From NCBI RefSeq assembly GCF_012034175.1, contig NZ_JAATEJ010000025.1, positions 87,832-151,831 on the forward strand: a stretch of 64,000 nucleotides of DNA. The letters are read 5' to 3'. Position 1 is the stretch's first letter; each line of letters starts with the position of its first letter. Source of the stretch: Actinacidiphila epipremni. Lineage in GTDB: Bacteria; Actinomycetota; Actinomycetes; Streptomycetales; Streptomycetaceae. A program made the position numbers and the translations under genes. Shown in pieces: positions 33,338 to 41,003 of the stretch. The notes below the pieces were generated by a model. It made no database searches. It worked only from the letters and a program-made list of their open reading frames with translations, and was not told where the DNA came from.

Positions 33338-33780
33338 CCGTGCCTGCGGCAGCCTGCGGTGCCGCCGCGGGAGGGTACGCGGCTGTGCGGGCGGCTGGCT
33401 GGGTGGGCTGCGGGCTCGGGGGTGCCCGGGCGCTGTGGCTTCCGCGATTCGCGGGGCCGTTGCGGGTGGTACCTGGCCGTGACCTCGGCTGGCAGGGGTG
33501 GCCGCGGGCCCAGGGGCTCCCGGTGGGGGTGGCTTCCGCAGCTTGCGGTGCCGTTGTTGGTGGGTGCGTGGCCGTGGCCTCGGCTGGCAGGGGTGGCCGC
33601 GGGCCCAGGGGCTCCCGGTGGGGGTGGCTTCGGCAGCTGGCGGTGTCGTTGTTGGTGGGTGCGTGGCCATGAGCCCGGCTGGCGGGGGTGGCCGCGGGCT
33701 CAGACGTGCCCGGTTGGCCCGGCTTCCGCGATTCGCGGGGCCGTCGCGGTGGGACCTCGGCGGGCTGGGTCGGGTCGGGC
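33338..33780. repeat. 95-bp tandem repeat array between afsK and afsS
   Basis: Five degenerate copies with anchor GCGG at 33356, 33451, 33545, 33640 and 33735, giving a period of 94-95 bp. The two central copies (33483-33577 and 33578-33672) are nearly identical, with about five differences; the outer copies are diverged. The period is not a multiple of 3 and no conserved frame runs through, so it is non-coding. Confidence 0.85.
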
Positions 33781-34457
33781 CGGTGACGGGAGGGTGAGGG
33801 AGCCGAGCGGGGCGCGGTTGGCGGGGTGGGGGCGGCCTCTCGGGAGAGGTCGTTCACCTCGGGGCCGGGCCCCTGGTGCGCGCCGGGCCGGGTTCGGAAG
33901 GGGTTCCGGGCGGCGGGCACCGCTCCGATGAGCGCGAGGGGTGGGCCGGAGATGTTGCGGGGCATCTGACGGCGCCGCCTCTGTGCGTACTCAGCCCCCT
34001 CGGGGCCGACACTACGCCCCGAGCTGCGGCTTCGCCACGTGGGCCGGGTCGCCGGCGGGCGTCGCCCGCGTGCTCCCGCGCCGCCTCGCGCTCGCCCCTC
34101 CCACGTAGTCCCCCGGGTAAGCCCCGGCAGCGTGACCCGCCCGGGCCCGGGCCCGCCGGGTGACCCCCGTTAGCCCCCTGGGTAAGCCCGCGCCCCGGCA
34201 GCGTGGCTTGCGTGGCCCGCGCGCCCGCCTCGCCCCCCGGCAGCCTGGCCCGCGCGGCACCGCGCCCCCCCCGGCGCGAGCTCGCCGCCCGGCGCCGGGC
34301 GTGGACCCGGACGCAAAGGTGCCGGGCGGTGGCCTCCGCCGGAAGGCCACTGCCCGGCTGATGGCGGGTCGGCCGCGGCATCCCCTCCTCACCGCGACCG
34401 AGCCGCCCCCCAACGCCCGGGTCAGTCGTCCGCGGTCCCCTGATCCGCGGGCGGCTG
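33781..34457. other. Long intergenic stretch between afsK and afsS
   Basis: No gene is supported here. Short repeated phrases such as GGGTAAGCC...CCCCGGCAGCGTG occur twice near 34115-34205, and GC-rich inverted repeats are common, including ACGTGGG/CCCACGT near 34036 and 34102. Reading frames through it change composition without codon bias. Confidence 0.5.
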
Positions 34458-34553
34458 CCCCCTCCCGGGCGTTCCCCCCGGTTCTCCCCGTTCCCCCAGC
34501 CCCCCTGGGTTCCCCCGGAAGTCCCCCGTGCGTCTGAATCCCCCTGTGCCCCC
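34458..34553 (-). other. G-run array (G-quadruplex candidate) downstream of afsS
   Basis: The minus strand, which is the strand of afsS mRNA, carries nine runs of 4-6 G within 96 nt (plus-strand C-runs at 34458, 34474, 34486, 34493, 34500, 34512, 34523, 34540 and 34549). Loops between adjacent runs are 2-12 nt. It begins 20 nt beyond the afsS stop, so it would lie in the afsS 3' UTR. Confidence 0.75.
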
Positions 34554-34573
34554 GTGCTCTTGCCGGGTGGGCG

Positions 34574-34738
34574 TTACTGCTTGGTGCCCTCGGCGTGGAA
34601 GTTGTCCGGCTTGACGGTCTCGGCGTGGAAGTTGTCGGGCTTCACGGCGGGCTTGCCCGTGGTGCCCTCGGCGTGGAAGTTGTCCGGGTCGACCGAACCG
34701 TCGCCGGTGGTCGGGGCCTGCGGCTGATCTGCGCTCAT
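34574..34738 (-). CDS. afsS: AfsS small activator of secondary metabolism
   Basis: A 54-residue protein with three copies of PDNFHAE (residues 18-24, 34-40 and 44-50), the last two in VKPDNFHAE context, and a terminal GTKQ. ATG 34738 follows AGGAGAG at ideal spacing, and codon use is excellent. It lies directly downstream of afsR on the same strand, the position of afsS (afsR2), whose transcription is activated by phosphorylated AfsR and which raises actinorhodin and undecylprodigiosin in S. coelicolor. AfsS there is about 63 residues and also built of three short repeats. Identification rests on position, size and repeat design, not on sequence identity. Confidence 0.82.
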   Translation of the reverse strand: MSADQPQAPTTGDGSVDPDNFHAEGTTGKPAVKPDNFHAETVKPDNFHAEGTKQ

Positions 34739-34977
34739 GGTGCTCTCCTGTGTGCGTGTCCAGCTTGGGACGCTCTGACGTGACGCCCGCCCGGCAGCGA
34801 CCCCCGTGCACCGCCGGACGGGCAGCTCGTGCAGTGATGGAATCCTGGCACCCGCCGATAATCAACTGATAAACGCCGTCCGTTGGCGATCCATCGGCCG
34901 TCCGGCGCCCGCGCCTGCCCCGCCGGAATCCGCCGGCCCGCGCCCGGAACCCGTCGGCCCGCGCCCGGAACCGCCCC
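34739..34977 (-). promoter_or_regulatory. afsR-afsS intergenic region with afsS promoter and 21-bp direct repeats
   Basis: An AT-rich patch at 34855-34875 (minus strand TTTATCAGTTGATTATCGG) with a near-palindrome is the likely afsS promoter area, about 120 bp upstream of the start. Near the afsR stop an 18-bp sequence is repeated perfectly (34934-34951 and 34955-34972) with 21-bp period, plus a degenerate third unit upstream of it. SARP-type activators bind direct repeats, so either element is a candidate AfsR target. Confidence 0.5.
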
Positions 34978-37947
34978 TCAGACCGCCGCCGAGGTCCCCG
35001 GCGCCTCCGCCGGCCCCGCCGCCCCGGCGCCCGGCGACGCGCCCAGCAGCTGCCGCACCTCCGCCGCCTCCGGCGAGCCCAGCGCCGCATACGCGGCCAG
35101 CGCGTCCCGCCAGCACGCGTGCGCCCGCACCTGCTGCCCCATCCCTGCCAGCGCCCGGCCCAGCACCGTCAGCGCGTTGGCGGTACGCCACTCGCCGCCG
35201 ATGTCCCGCATGATGACCAGCGCCTGCTCCACCTGCGACGCCGACTGCCGGTAGCGCCCCGCCGCGAGGTGCAGCTGCGCGAGCCGCCACAGCGTCAGCC
35301 CCTCCCACAGCTGCTGCCGCACGGAGCGGAAGATCTCCAGCGCCTCCGTGAGGCAGCTCAGCGCGCCGTCGTGCGCACCGGTCGCGGTGAGCGTGACGCC
35401 CATCGAGTACAGCCCGTTGCCCAGCCGGAAGCGCGCCCCGAGCTCGCGGTATATCGCCACCACCCGGTCGGTCGCGGCGACCGCCGACGCGACGTCCCCC
35501 AACTCCAGCTGCGCCCGGGCCAGATTGCTCAGCGCCGCGGCCTCGCCGTGCTTGTTGCCGTCCTCCCGGAAGGCGTCCAGCGCGCTGGTGAGGTAGTCGG
35601 CGCTCTCCGCGAAGTGCCGCCCGCGCAGCGCCAGGATGCCCCGCAGGTTGCGGGCGTAGCTGCACGCCATCGGGTCCTCGGCGGCCAGCCCCAGCACCAG
35701 CGCGCGCTTGGCCTCCTCCTCCGCTTCCTCGAACCGCCCCGAGAGCCGCAGCAGTTGCCCGAGCCACACCCGCCCGCGCCCCTCGACGAACGTCTCCCCG
35801 CACGTGTGCGCGGCGGCGACCACCGCGGCGGTCGCCTGCTCGTACTGCCGTGCGTACACGCCCGACTCCATCAGGTCCTGCGCCACGAGCAGGACGTGCA
35901 CCGCCCGCCGCAGCGACCCGGAGCAGCCGCCCTCCGCGGCCTGGCGCACCGCCGCGAGCAGCCCCTGCGCCTCGGCGAACATCCAGTTCAGGGACTCCTC
36001 CCTGGTCGCGAAGCCCAGCCCGGGGTGCGCGGTCGGCGCCAGGTGGTCCAGGACCCGGTCGCCGGGGTTCTCCAGGGCGTACGCCGACACCGCCGAGTCG
36101 AGGTAGAAGTCCAGCAGTCGCGACAGGGCCGCGCACCGCACCTCCTCGGTCTCGTCGGCCTCGGCGCGCTCGCGGGCGTAGAGCCGCAGCAGGTCGTGGA
36201 AGCGGTAGCGGGCGGGCGCGGCGGACTCGATGAGGCTGATGTCGACGAGCGCTTCCAGCAGCTCCTCGGTCCGGTAGCGGTCCAGGTCGAGCACCGCGGC
36301 GGCGGCATCGAGGGAGATGTCGGGGCCCTCCGGCAGCGACAGCAGCCGGAAGGCGCGGGCCTGCGCGGGGGAGAGGTGGTCGTAGCCGAGGTCGAAGGTC
36401 GCCTTGACGGCGAGGTCGCCGGCCCGCAGCTCGTCCAGCCGGCGGCGCCGGTCGGCGAGCTTGTCGGCGAGCACCGACACCGTCCAGGTGCGGCGGGCCG
36501 CGAGCCGGGCGGCGGCGATCCTGATGGCCAGCGGCAGGAAGCCGCACGCGGCGACCACGTCGAGGCTGGCCTGCCGTTCGCTGCCGACCCGCTCCTCGCC
36601 CACGATCCGGGTGAACAGCAGCAGCGACTCCTCCGGCGACATCACGTCGAGGTCGACCAGATGCGCCCCGGCCAGGTCCACCATCCGCACCCGGCTGGTG
36701 ACCAGCGCCGCGCAGCCGGGCGTGCCGGGCAGCAACTGCCGGATCTGCGCGGCGTCGTAGGCGTTGTCGAGCAGCGCCAGCACCCGCCGCCCGGACAGCG
36801 TGGAGCGGTAGAGCGCCGCGCGGTCGGCGAGCGAGTCGGGGATGGCGCCGTCCGGCAGGCCCAGCGCGCGCAGGAACGAGCCCAGTACGGCCTCGGGTTC
36901 GGACGGCCGCGGGCCGGTGCCCTGCAGGTCGACGTACAACTGCCCGTCGGGGAAGGCCTCCCGCGCGTTGTGCGCGACCTGCACGGCCAGCGTGGTCTTG
37001 CCGACGCCGCCGATGCCGGCGACCGCCGAGACGGCCATCACCCCGCTGCCCAGCGACGCCGCCGCCAACTGCTCGCCCAGTTCCCGGACGAAGGCGGCCC
37101 GCCCGGTGAAGTCCGGTACGGTCGCGGGCAGTTGCGCCGGGCGCAGGATCTCCGGGGCGCCGGGAGTGCCCGAGCCCTGCGGCGGGGCGAGGCTGGCGTC
37201 GGCCTCCAGGATGCGCTGGTGCAGGTCGCTCAGCTCGGCGGACGGGTCGATGCCCAGCTCGTCGGCGAGCAGCCGGCGCGTGTCGGCGTAGACGCCCAGC
37301 GCCTCGGCCTGCCGGCCGCTGCGGTAAAGGGCGAGCATCAGCAGGGCGCGCAGCCGCTCGCGCAGCGGGTGCTCGGCGGTGACGGCGGTCAGTTCGGAGA
37401 CGGCCTCGGCGTGCGCGCCCATTTCCAGGTCGAGTTCGAGCCGCACCTCGATCAGGCCCAGGTGCCACTCGGCGAGCCGGACCCGCTGCGTCTCCGCGAA
37501 CGGCCCGGGAAGCCCGGCCAGCGGCTCGCCGTTCCACATCTCCAGTGCCGTGCTGAGCAGTTCGCGGGCCTGCCCCGGGTCGGACTGGCGTATCTTCTCG
37601 GCCTCCGCGGCCAGTTGCTCGACCGTCGTGGCGTCCAGCGCCTCGACGGGTATGTGGATCGCGTAGCCGCCGGAGTCGGTGACGAGGGTCTGCGGGCCGA
37701 GGGCCTTGCGCAGCCGGAAGGCGTACGAACGCAGGGCGGCCAGCGCGGTGTTGGGCGGGGCGTCACCCCACAGCGCGTCCAGCAGCTCGGCCGCGGTGGC
37801 CGTCCGCCCGCCGCGCAGCAGCAGCACCGCGAGCAGCGCACGCTGCTGCGGCGCGCCCGTGCTGATCTGCTCGCCGTCGCGCCAGGCGCGCACCGGCCCC
37901 AGGACCGCGAATCGCAGGCCCTTGCCCGGCTCCGCCCCGCTTCCCAT
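34978..37947 (-). CDS. afsR: SARP-STAND-TPR global regulator AfsR
   Basis: A 989-residue activator (S. coelicolor AfsR 993). The domains are an OmpR-type winged helix (about 10-95, LRFAVLGPVRAWRDG, PQQRALLAVLLLRGG, SYAFRLRKALG) and a bacterial transcriptional activation domain (about 100-245, HPLRERLRALLMLALYRSGRQAEALGVYADTRRLLADELGIDP). These are followed by an NB-ARC-type ATPase (about 280-560, P-loop GIGGVGKTTLA, LVTSRVRMVDLAGAHLVDLDVMSPEE, GFLPLAIRIAAARLAAR) and TPR repeats (about 600-965). AfsR is phosphorylated by AfsK, hydrolyses ATP and activates afsS. ATG 37947 follows AGGGGGCG. Confidence 0.96.
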   Translation of the reverse strand: MGSGAEPGKGLRFAVLGPVRAWRDGEQISTGAPQQRALLAVLLLRGGRTATAAELLDALWGDAPPNTALAALRSYAFRLRKALGPQTLVTDSGGYAIHIPVEALDATTVEQLAAEAEKIRQSDPGQARELLSTALEMWNGEPLAGLPGPFAETQRVRLAEWHLGLIEVRLELDLEMGAHAEAVSELTAVTAEHPLRERLRALLMLALYRSGRQAEALGVYADTRRLLADELGIDPSAELSDLHQRILEADASLAPPQGSGTPGAPEILRPAQLPATVPDFTGRAAFVRELGEQLAAASLGSGVMAVSAVAGIGGVGKTTLAVQVAHNAREAFPDGQLYVDLQGTGPRPSEPEAVLGSFLRALGLPDGAIPDSLADRAALYRSTLSGRRVLALLDNAYDAAQIRQLLPGTPGCAALVTSRVRMVDLAGAHLVDLDVMSPEESLLLFTRIVGEERVGSERQASLDVVAACGFLPLAIRIAAARLAARRTWTVSVLADKLADRRRRLDELRAGDLAVKATFDLGYDHLSPAQARAFRLLSLPEGPDISLDAAAAVLDLDRYRTEELLEALVDISLIESAAPARYRFHDLLRLYARERAEADETEEVRCAALSRLLDFYLDSAVSAYALENPGDRVLDHLAPTAHPGLGFATREESLNWMFAEAQGLLAAVRQAAEGGCSGSLRRAVHVLLVAQDLMESGVYARQYEQATAAVVAAAHTCGETFVEGRGRVWLGQLLRLSGRFEEAEEEAKRALVLGLAAEDPMACSYARNLRGILALRGRHFAESADYLTSALDAFREDGNKHGEAAALSNLARAQLELGDVASAVAATDRVVAIYRELGARFRLGNGLYSMGVTLTATGAHDGALSCLTEALEIFRSVRQQLWEGLTLWRLAQLHLAAGRYRQSASQVEQALVIMRDIGGEWRTANALTVLGRALAGMGQQVRAHACWRDALAAYAALGSPEAAEVRQLLGASPGAGAAGPAEAPGTSAAV

Positions 37948-37962
37948 CCAACGCCCCCTGAA

Positions 37963-38019
37963 CCGACGCGAGCCGCGCGGCCGGGAAAGGCCGGACCGCG
38001 TCGGCTCTCCACGCGTATA
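37963..38019 (-). promoter_or_regulatory. afsR promoter -10 and leader hairpin
   Basis: On the minus strand an extended -10 like TGATATACG (TATACG at 38014-38019) lies about 70 bp upstream of the afsR start. Just downstream an 8-bp inverted repeat (37963-37970/37997-38004) with additional inner pairing would put a stem-loop in the short afsR leader. Confidence 0.4.
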
Positions 38020-38033
38020 TCAATCATTCATCG

Positions 38034-38054
38034 GCGGACGGAACAGTTGTCCGC
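38034..38054. promoter_or_regulatory. Inverted repeat upstream of afsR promoter
   Basis: GCGGAC (38034-38039) and GTCCGC (38049-38054) separated by 9 nt, next to the AT-rich afsR promoter patch. It is a possible regulator site. The remaining gap to 38488 shows no supported gene. Confidence 0.35.
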
Positions 38055-38488
38055 GTGGCACTTCCCGGACGGAGCCGGTGGTTCGGCCCCGTCCGTGCCA
38101 GTTTGCCGTGCCGGAAGCTCCCGGGTCACCCCATGCGGGTCCCGAACCGGCCGGACGGCGAAAGTTGGGCTGAATTTCCGATTCCGTCTGTGAGGACGCG
38201 GAGGCTGTGGTGTGTGGGGATGGTTCGTGCCGTGGGGCTTTCTGCGACAAGACGGGTAGCTGAGCGGCAATGTGCACGAAGTGTACGGAGCATGCGCGGG
38301 GTCCGCGCGGGACGGCCGGCGTCGTCGCGATGCCCGGTGAGAACCGTTGTGCGGCGGGCGAGTTCGTCCCCCTGGAGCCCCGGCCGGAGCCGGGGCGGCA
38401 GGCCCGACCGGAGTCCGGCGCGGGGTTCCTCGGCGAACTGCCGTCGTACGGGCCGCCGCGGGGTGCCCCGGCGCGGGAGAACACGGCG

Positions 38489-39268
38489 GTGAGCGGCGGC
38501 AGGCACAGCCGGCCACCGCGCCGGACCCGGCCGGGCAGCGGCGGCGGAGGCGGCGGCGCCCGCCGGATCAGCGGCGACGGCGCCGGGCTGCCCGGCCCGC
38601 TGCTGCGCCGGCGCGCCGAGCGGTACCCGACGCTGGTGCCCGCGCTGCCCTTCGACAGCCGGGCCGGCGCCGGCACGGCGGGCTGCAGCTTCGCCGAGCT
38701 CGACCGCCGCGCCCGGGCGATCGCCGCCCGCCTCGGCTCCCTGCTCAGCCCCGGCAGCCGGGTCCTCCTCGTCTACCCCGAGGGCCCGGACCTCGCCGGC
38801 GCGTTCTACGGCTGCTTGTACGCCGGCATGGCCGCGATCCCGCTCGTGCTGCCCACCCCCGGCGCGACCCACACCGTGCCGCGCGCGGTCCAGCGCTGCT
38901 CGCCCGACCTCGTGCTGACCGGCACGGACGGCTGGTACGCGCTCTCGGTCGACCGCCACCGCACCCAGGTGGTGGAGGCGGACGGCGTACGCGTCGCCGG
39001 CGAGCCTGTGTGGCGGCTGGCCCAGCAGTGGCGCCCGGTCGGCGTGCTGCGCGCCGCCCCCGCGTACCACCGCTACCACGACGACGGCCCGGCCGGCGGC
39101 CGGCTGGAGGCCGCCATGGACCACGGCGACCTCGCGGAGGTCCTCGGCGAACTCGCCCAGGCGGTGCGGCTGGGCACCGACGAGGAGAACATCGGCTGGA
39201 TCGCGGCCGTCCACGGCCTGGAGGAAGCGGTCTGGCGCATCCTCCTGCCGGTCCGCGTGACGGGCTGA
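38489..39268 (+). CDS. Truncated acyl-AMP-ligase-like protein (probable pseudoenzyme)
   Basis: A 259-residue protein resembling the N-terminal third of fatty acyl-AMP ligases: LLRRRAERYPTLVPALPF, SFAELDRRARAIAARLGSLL, GSRVLLVYPEGPDLAGAFYGCLYAGMAAIPLVLPTP. Where these enzymes have YTSGSTGTPKG...HGN the protein reads YHDDGPAGGRLEAAMDHGD, and after GWIAAVHGLEEAVWRILLPV it stops. The ATP-binding loop is lost and the catalytic C-terminal domains are absent. The frame is intact with normal codon use, so it is probably a real gene. GTG 38489 was chosen because GGGAG precedes it; ATG 38330 or 38270 would be longer. It is divergent from afsR. Confidence 0.65.
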   Translation: MSGGRHSRPPRRTRPGSGGGGGGARRISGDGAGLPGPLLRRRAERYPTLVPALPFDSRAGAGTAGCSFAELDRRARAIAARLGSLLSPGSRVLLVYPEGPDLAGAFYGCLYAGMAAIPLVLPTPGATHTVPRAVQRCSPDLVLTGTDGWYALSVDRHRTQVVEADGVRVAGEPVWRLAQQWRPVGVLRAAPAYHRYHDDGPAGGRLEAAMDHGDLAEVLGELAQAVRLGTDEENIGWIAAVHGLEEAVWRILLPVRVTG

Positions 39269-39336
39269 CCGGCCGACCGGCCGAGCACCACCCCGGTACG
39301 GCCCGCGCGCGCACGACAGCGCACGGGCCGCGGGCC

Positions 39337-39369
39337 CCGGGGCCGCCGCACGGGGGGCGGTGGCCCCGG
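39337..39369 (+). terminator. Hairpin downstream of the acyl-AMP-ligase-like gene
   Basis: An 8-bp perfect stem CCGGGGCC/GGCCCCGG (39337-39344/39362-39369), extended by three more pairs beyond a bulge. No T-run is present. Confidence 0.45.
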
Positions 39370-39557
39370 GAGCCCGCACACACCCCGCACCACCCCGCAG
39401 ACACCGCGCACCCCGCACCCGGACGACCGCAGAGCGCGTGCGAGGAGCGGGAATACGTCCCGACGGGTGAAAACCCGGCGGCGGCCGACGAGTTCCGGCG
39501 CCGCGCGCGGTCTGTACCGCCGACGGAGAAATGGCCCTCGGCGGAAGGCGTGGCGCG

Positions 39558-40091
39558 ATGGCGGATCTGGAGCCGGTCAAGACGGTGAACCTGGACCGGG
39601 TGGGGTACGGGACGCAGACGTTCCCGTGGAGCAGGGCGCGGGACCAGCTGGCGGTACGGCCGGAGCGGGTGGCGGCGCTGTCGTACTTCCTGGGGACGGT
39701 CGGCCCGCGGGGGATCCCGCACGCCGCCGGCGTGGGGGCGCTGTGGGACGACGGGGACTTCTACTTCACCAGCGGGCCGGGGACGCGCAAGTCCCGCAAC
39801 CTCGAAGCCAACCCGGCGTGCACGCTCGCGGTGCGGCTCACGGACCTGGACGTGACGCTGACCGGGACGGCGCGGCGGGTCACCGAGCCCGCGGTGCTGG
39901 AGCGGATCGCCGCCGCGTACAACGAGCTGGGCTGGCCCGCGGAGGTCGCCGGGCACGCGATCACCGCGCCCTTCAGCGCCCCGAGCGCGGGGCCCCCGCC
40001 CTGGCACCTCTACCGCTTCGTCTTCACCACCGCGGTGGGCCTGGGCATCATGGCGCCGGAGGGCGCGACCCTTTGGCGCTTCGACCGGTGA
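39558..40091 (+). CDS. PPOX-class pyridoxamine-5'-phosphate-oxidase-like protein
   Basis: A 177-residue split-barrel flavin- or F420-binding protein. Typical text is VAALSYFLGTVGPRGIPHAAGVGALWDDGDFYFTSGPGTRKSRNLEANPACTLAVR. This pattern (barrel strand, GTRKxRNL phosphate-binding segment, NPxCTLAV) is common to FMN- and F420-dependent oxidoreductases of unknown substrate; fbiC about 6 kb away shows the strain makes F420. ATG 39558 follows GGAAGG. An 88-bp octamer repeat array starts 6 bp after the stop. Confidence 0.8.
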   Translation: MADLEPVKTVNLDRVGYGTQTFPWSRARDQLAVRPERVAALSYFLGTVGPRGIPHAAGVGALWDDGDFYFTSGPGTRKSRNLEANPACTLAVRLTDLDVTLTGTARRVTEPAVLERIAAAYNELGWPAEVAGHAITAPFSAPSAGPPPWHLYRFVFTTAVGLGIMAPEGATLWRFDR

Positions 40092-40097
40092 GCGCGT

Positions 40098-40185
40098 CCG
40101 CCGGACCGCCGGACCGCCGGACCGCCGGACCGCCGGACCGCCGGACCGCCGGACCGCCGGACCGCCGGGCCGCCGGGCCGCCGGC
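40098..40185. repeat. Eleven-copy octamer tandem repeat
   Basis: Eleven consecutive 8-bp units: eight CCGCCGGA, two CCGCCGGG and one CCGCCGGC. The unit is not a multiple of 3 and it lies between the PPOX and GNAT genes. Confidence 0.95.
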
Positions 40186-40310
40186 AGGCCCCTGAGCAGG
40201 GCGGTCGCTGAGCAGGCGTCAGAAACACGCTGCCCAAAATGGCTGGTTCGGCTCCGCCCCCTGATGTTGACTGCCCTACGGCTCAGGCAGCGCGGCGACA
40301 AGGGGGCGGC

Positions 40311-40865
40311 ATGGCACCGCGGTTCCGTACGGCAGGGCGCGGGGACGCGGAGGTGGTGGCGCGGCTGCACGCCGACAGCTGGCGGCGGCACTACCGGGGC
40401 GCCTACTCCGACGCCTACCTCGACGGCGACGTCGTGGCCGACCGGCTCGCCGTCTGGTCGCAGCGGCTCGCCGCGCCCGCCGGCACGGTCACGCTGCTCG
40501 CCCAGGACGGCACCGGCGACGCCCTCGGCTTTGTGCACCTCGTCCTCGACGACGACCCGGCCTGGGGCAGCCTCGTGGACAACCTGCACGTCACCGCCGC
40601 CCGGCAGCGTACGGGCGTGGGCCGCGCCCTGCTGCGCCGCGCGGCGGCCGAGGCGGTCGCCGGGGCGGCCTCCCCGGCGCTCTACCTGTGGGTGCTGGAG
40701 CAGAACACCGCCGCCCGGGCCTTCTACGCGGCGATGGGCGCGGCCCACGCCGGGACCGTGCCCGTCGGCCCGCCCGGCGGCGACCCCACCCGGCTGGTCG
40801 GCGCACCGGCGAAGCTGCGGATGTCCTGGCCCGACGCCTCGGCCTGCGCGGCACCGACCGCGTGA
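40311..40865 (+). CDS. GNAT family N-acetyltransferase
   Basis: A 184-residue acetyl-CoA-dependent acetyltransferase. The GNAT core shows FRTAGRGDAEVVARLHADSWRR, ALGFVHLVLDDDPAWGSLVDNLHVTAARQRTGVGRALLRRAAAEAV (acetyl-CoA pyrophosphate loop RQRTGVGRAL) and YLWVLEQNTAARAFYAAMGA. The substrate is unknown. ATG 40311 follows AAGGGGG. Its downstream region holds a short 14-bp tandem repeat. Confidence 0.87.
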   Translation: MAPRFRTAGRGDAEVVARLHADSWRRHYRGAYSDAYLDGDVVADRLAVWSQRLAAPAGTVTLLAQDGTGDALGFVHLVLDDDPAWGSLVDNLHVTAARQRTGVGRALLRRAAAEAVAGAASPALYLWVLEQNTAARAFYAAMGAAHAGTVPVGPPGGDPTRLVGAPAKLRMSWPDASACAAPTA

Positions 40866-40888
40866 ACGCGGCGGACGCGGCGCCGTAA

Positions 40889-40944
40889 CGTCACGCCGCG
40901 AGCGTCACGCCGTGAACGTCACACCGTTGACGTCACCTCGCGAG
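40889..40944. repeat. Four-copy 14-bp tandem repeat
   Basis: Four degenerate units beginning CGTCAC (40889, 40903, 40917, 40931), of the type CGTCACGCCGCGAG, immediately after the GNAT gene and before the convergent PHP gene end. Confidence 0.7.
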
Positions 40945-41003
40945 CGTCCCCCGGGAAGGCGGCGGGCGCCCCGGCGCGCCCGCCACCCCCGAAGAACCTC
41001 AGC

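Noticed and set aside
33302..33931. 209-codon frame over the 95-bp repeats
   Set aside because: Repeat period is not a multiple of 3, so copies do not encode the same peptide; no ribosome site or codon bias.
35119..38193. 1024-codon plus-strand frame across afsR
   Set aside because: Antisense shadow of afsR with Arg/Gln/His-rich text and no motifs.
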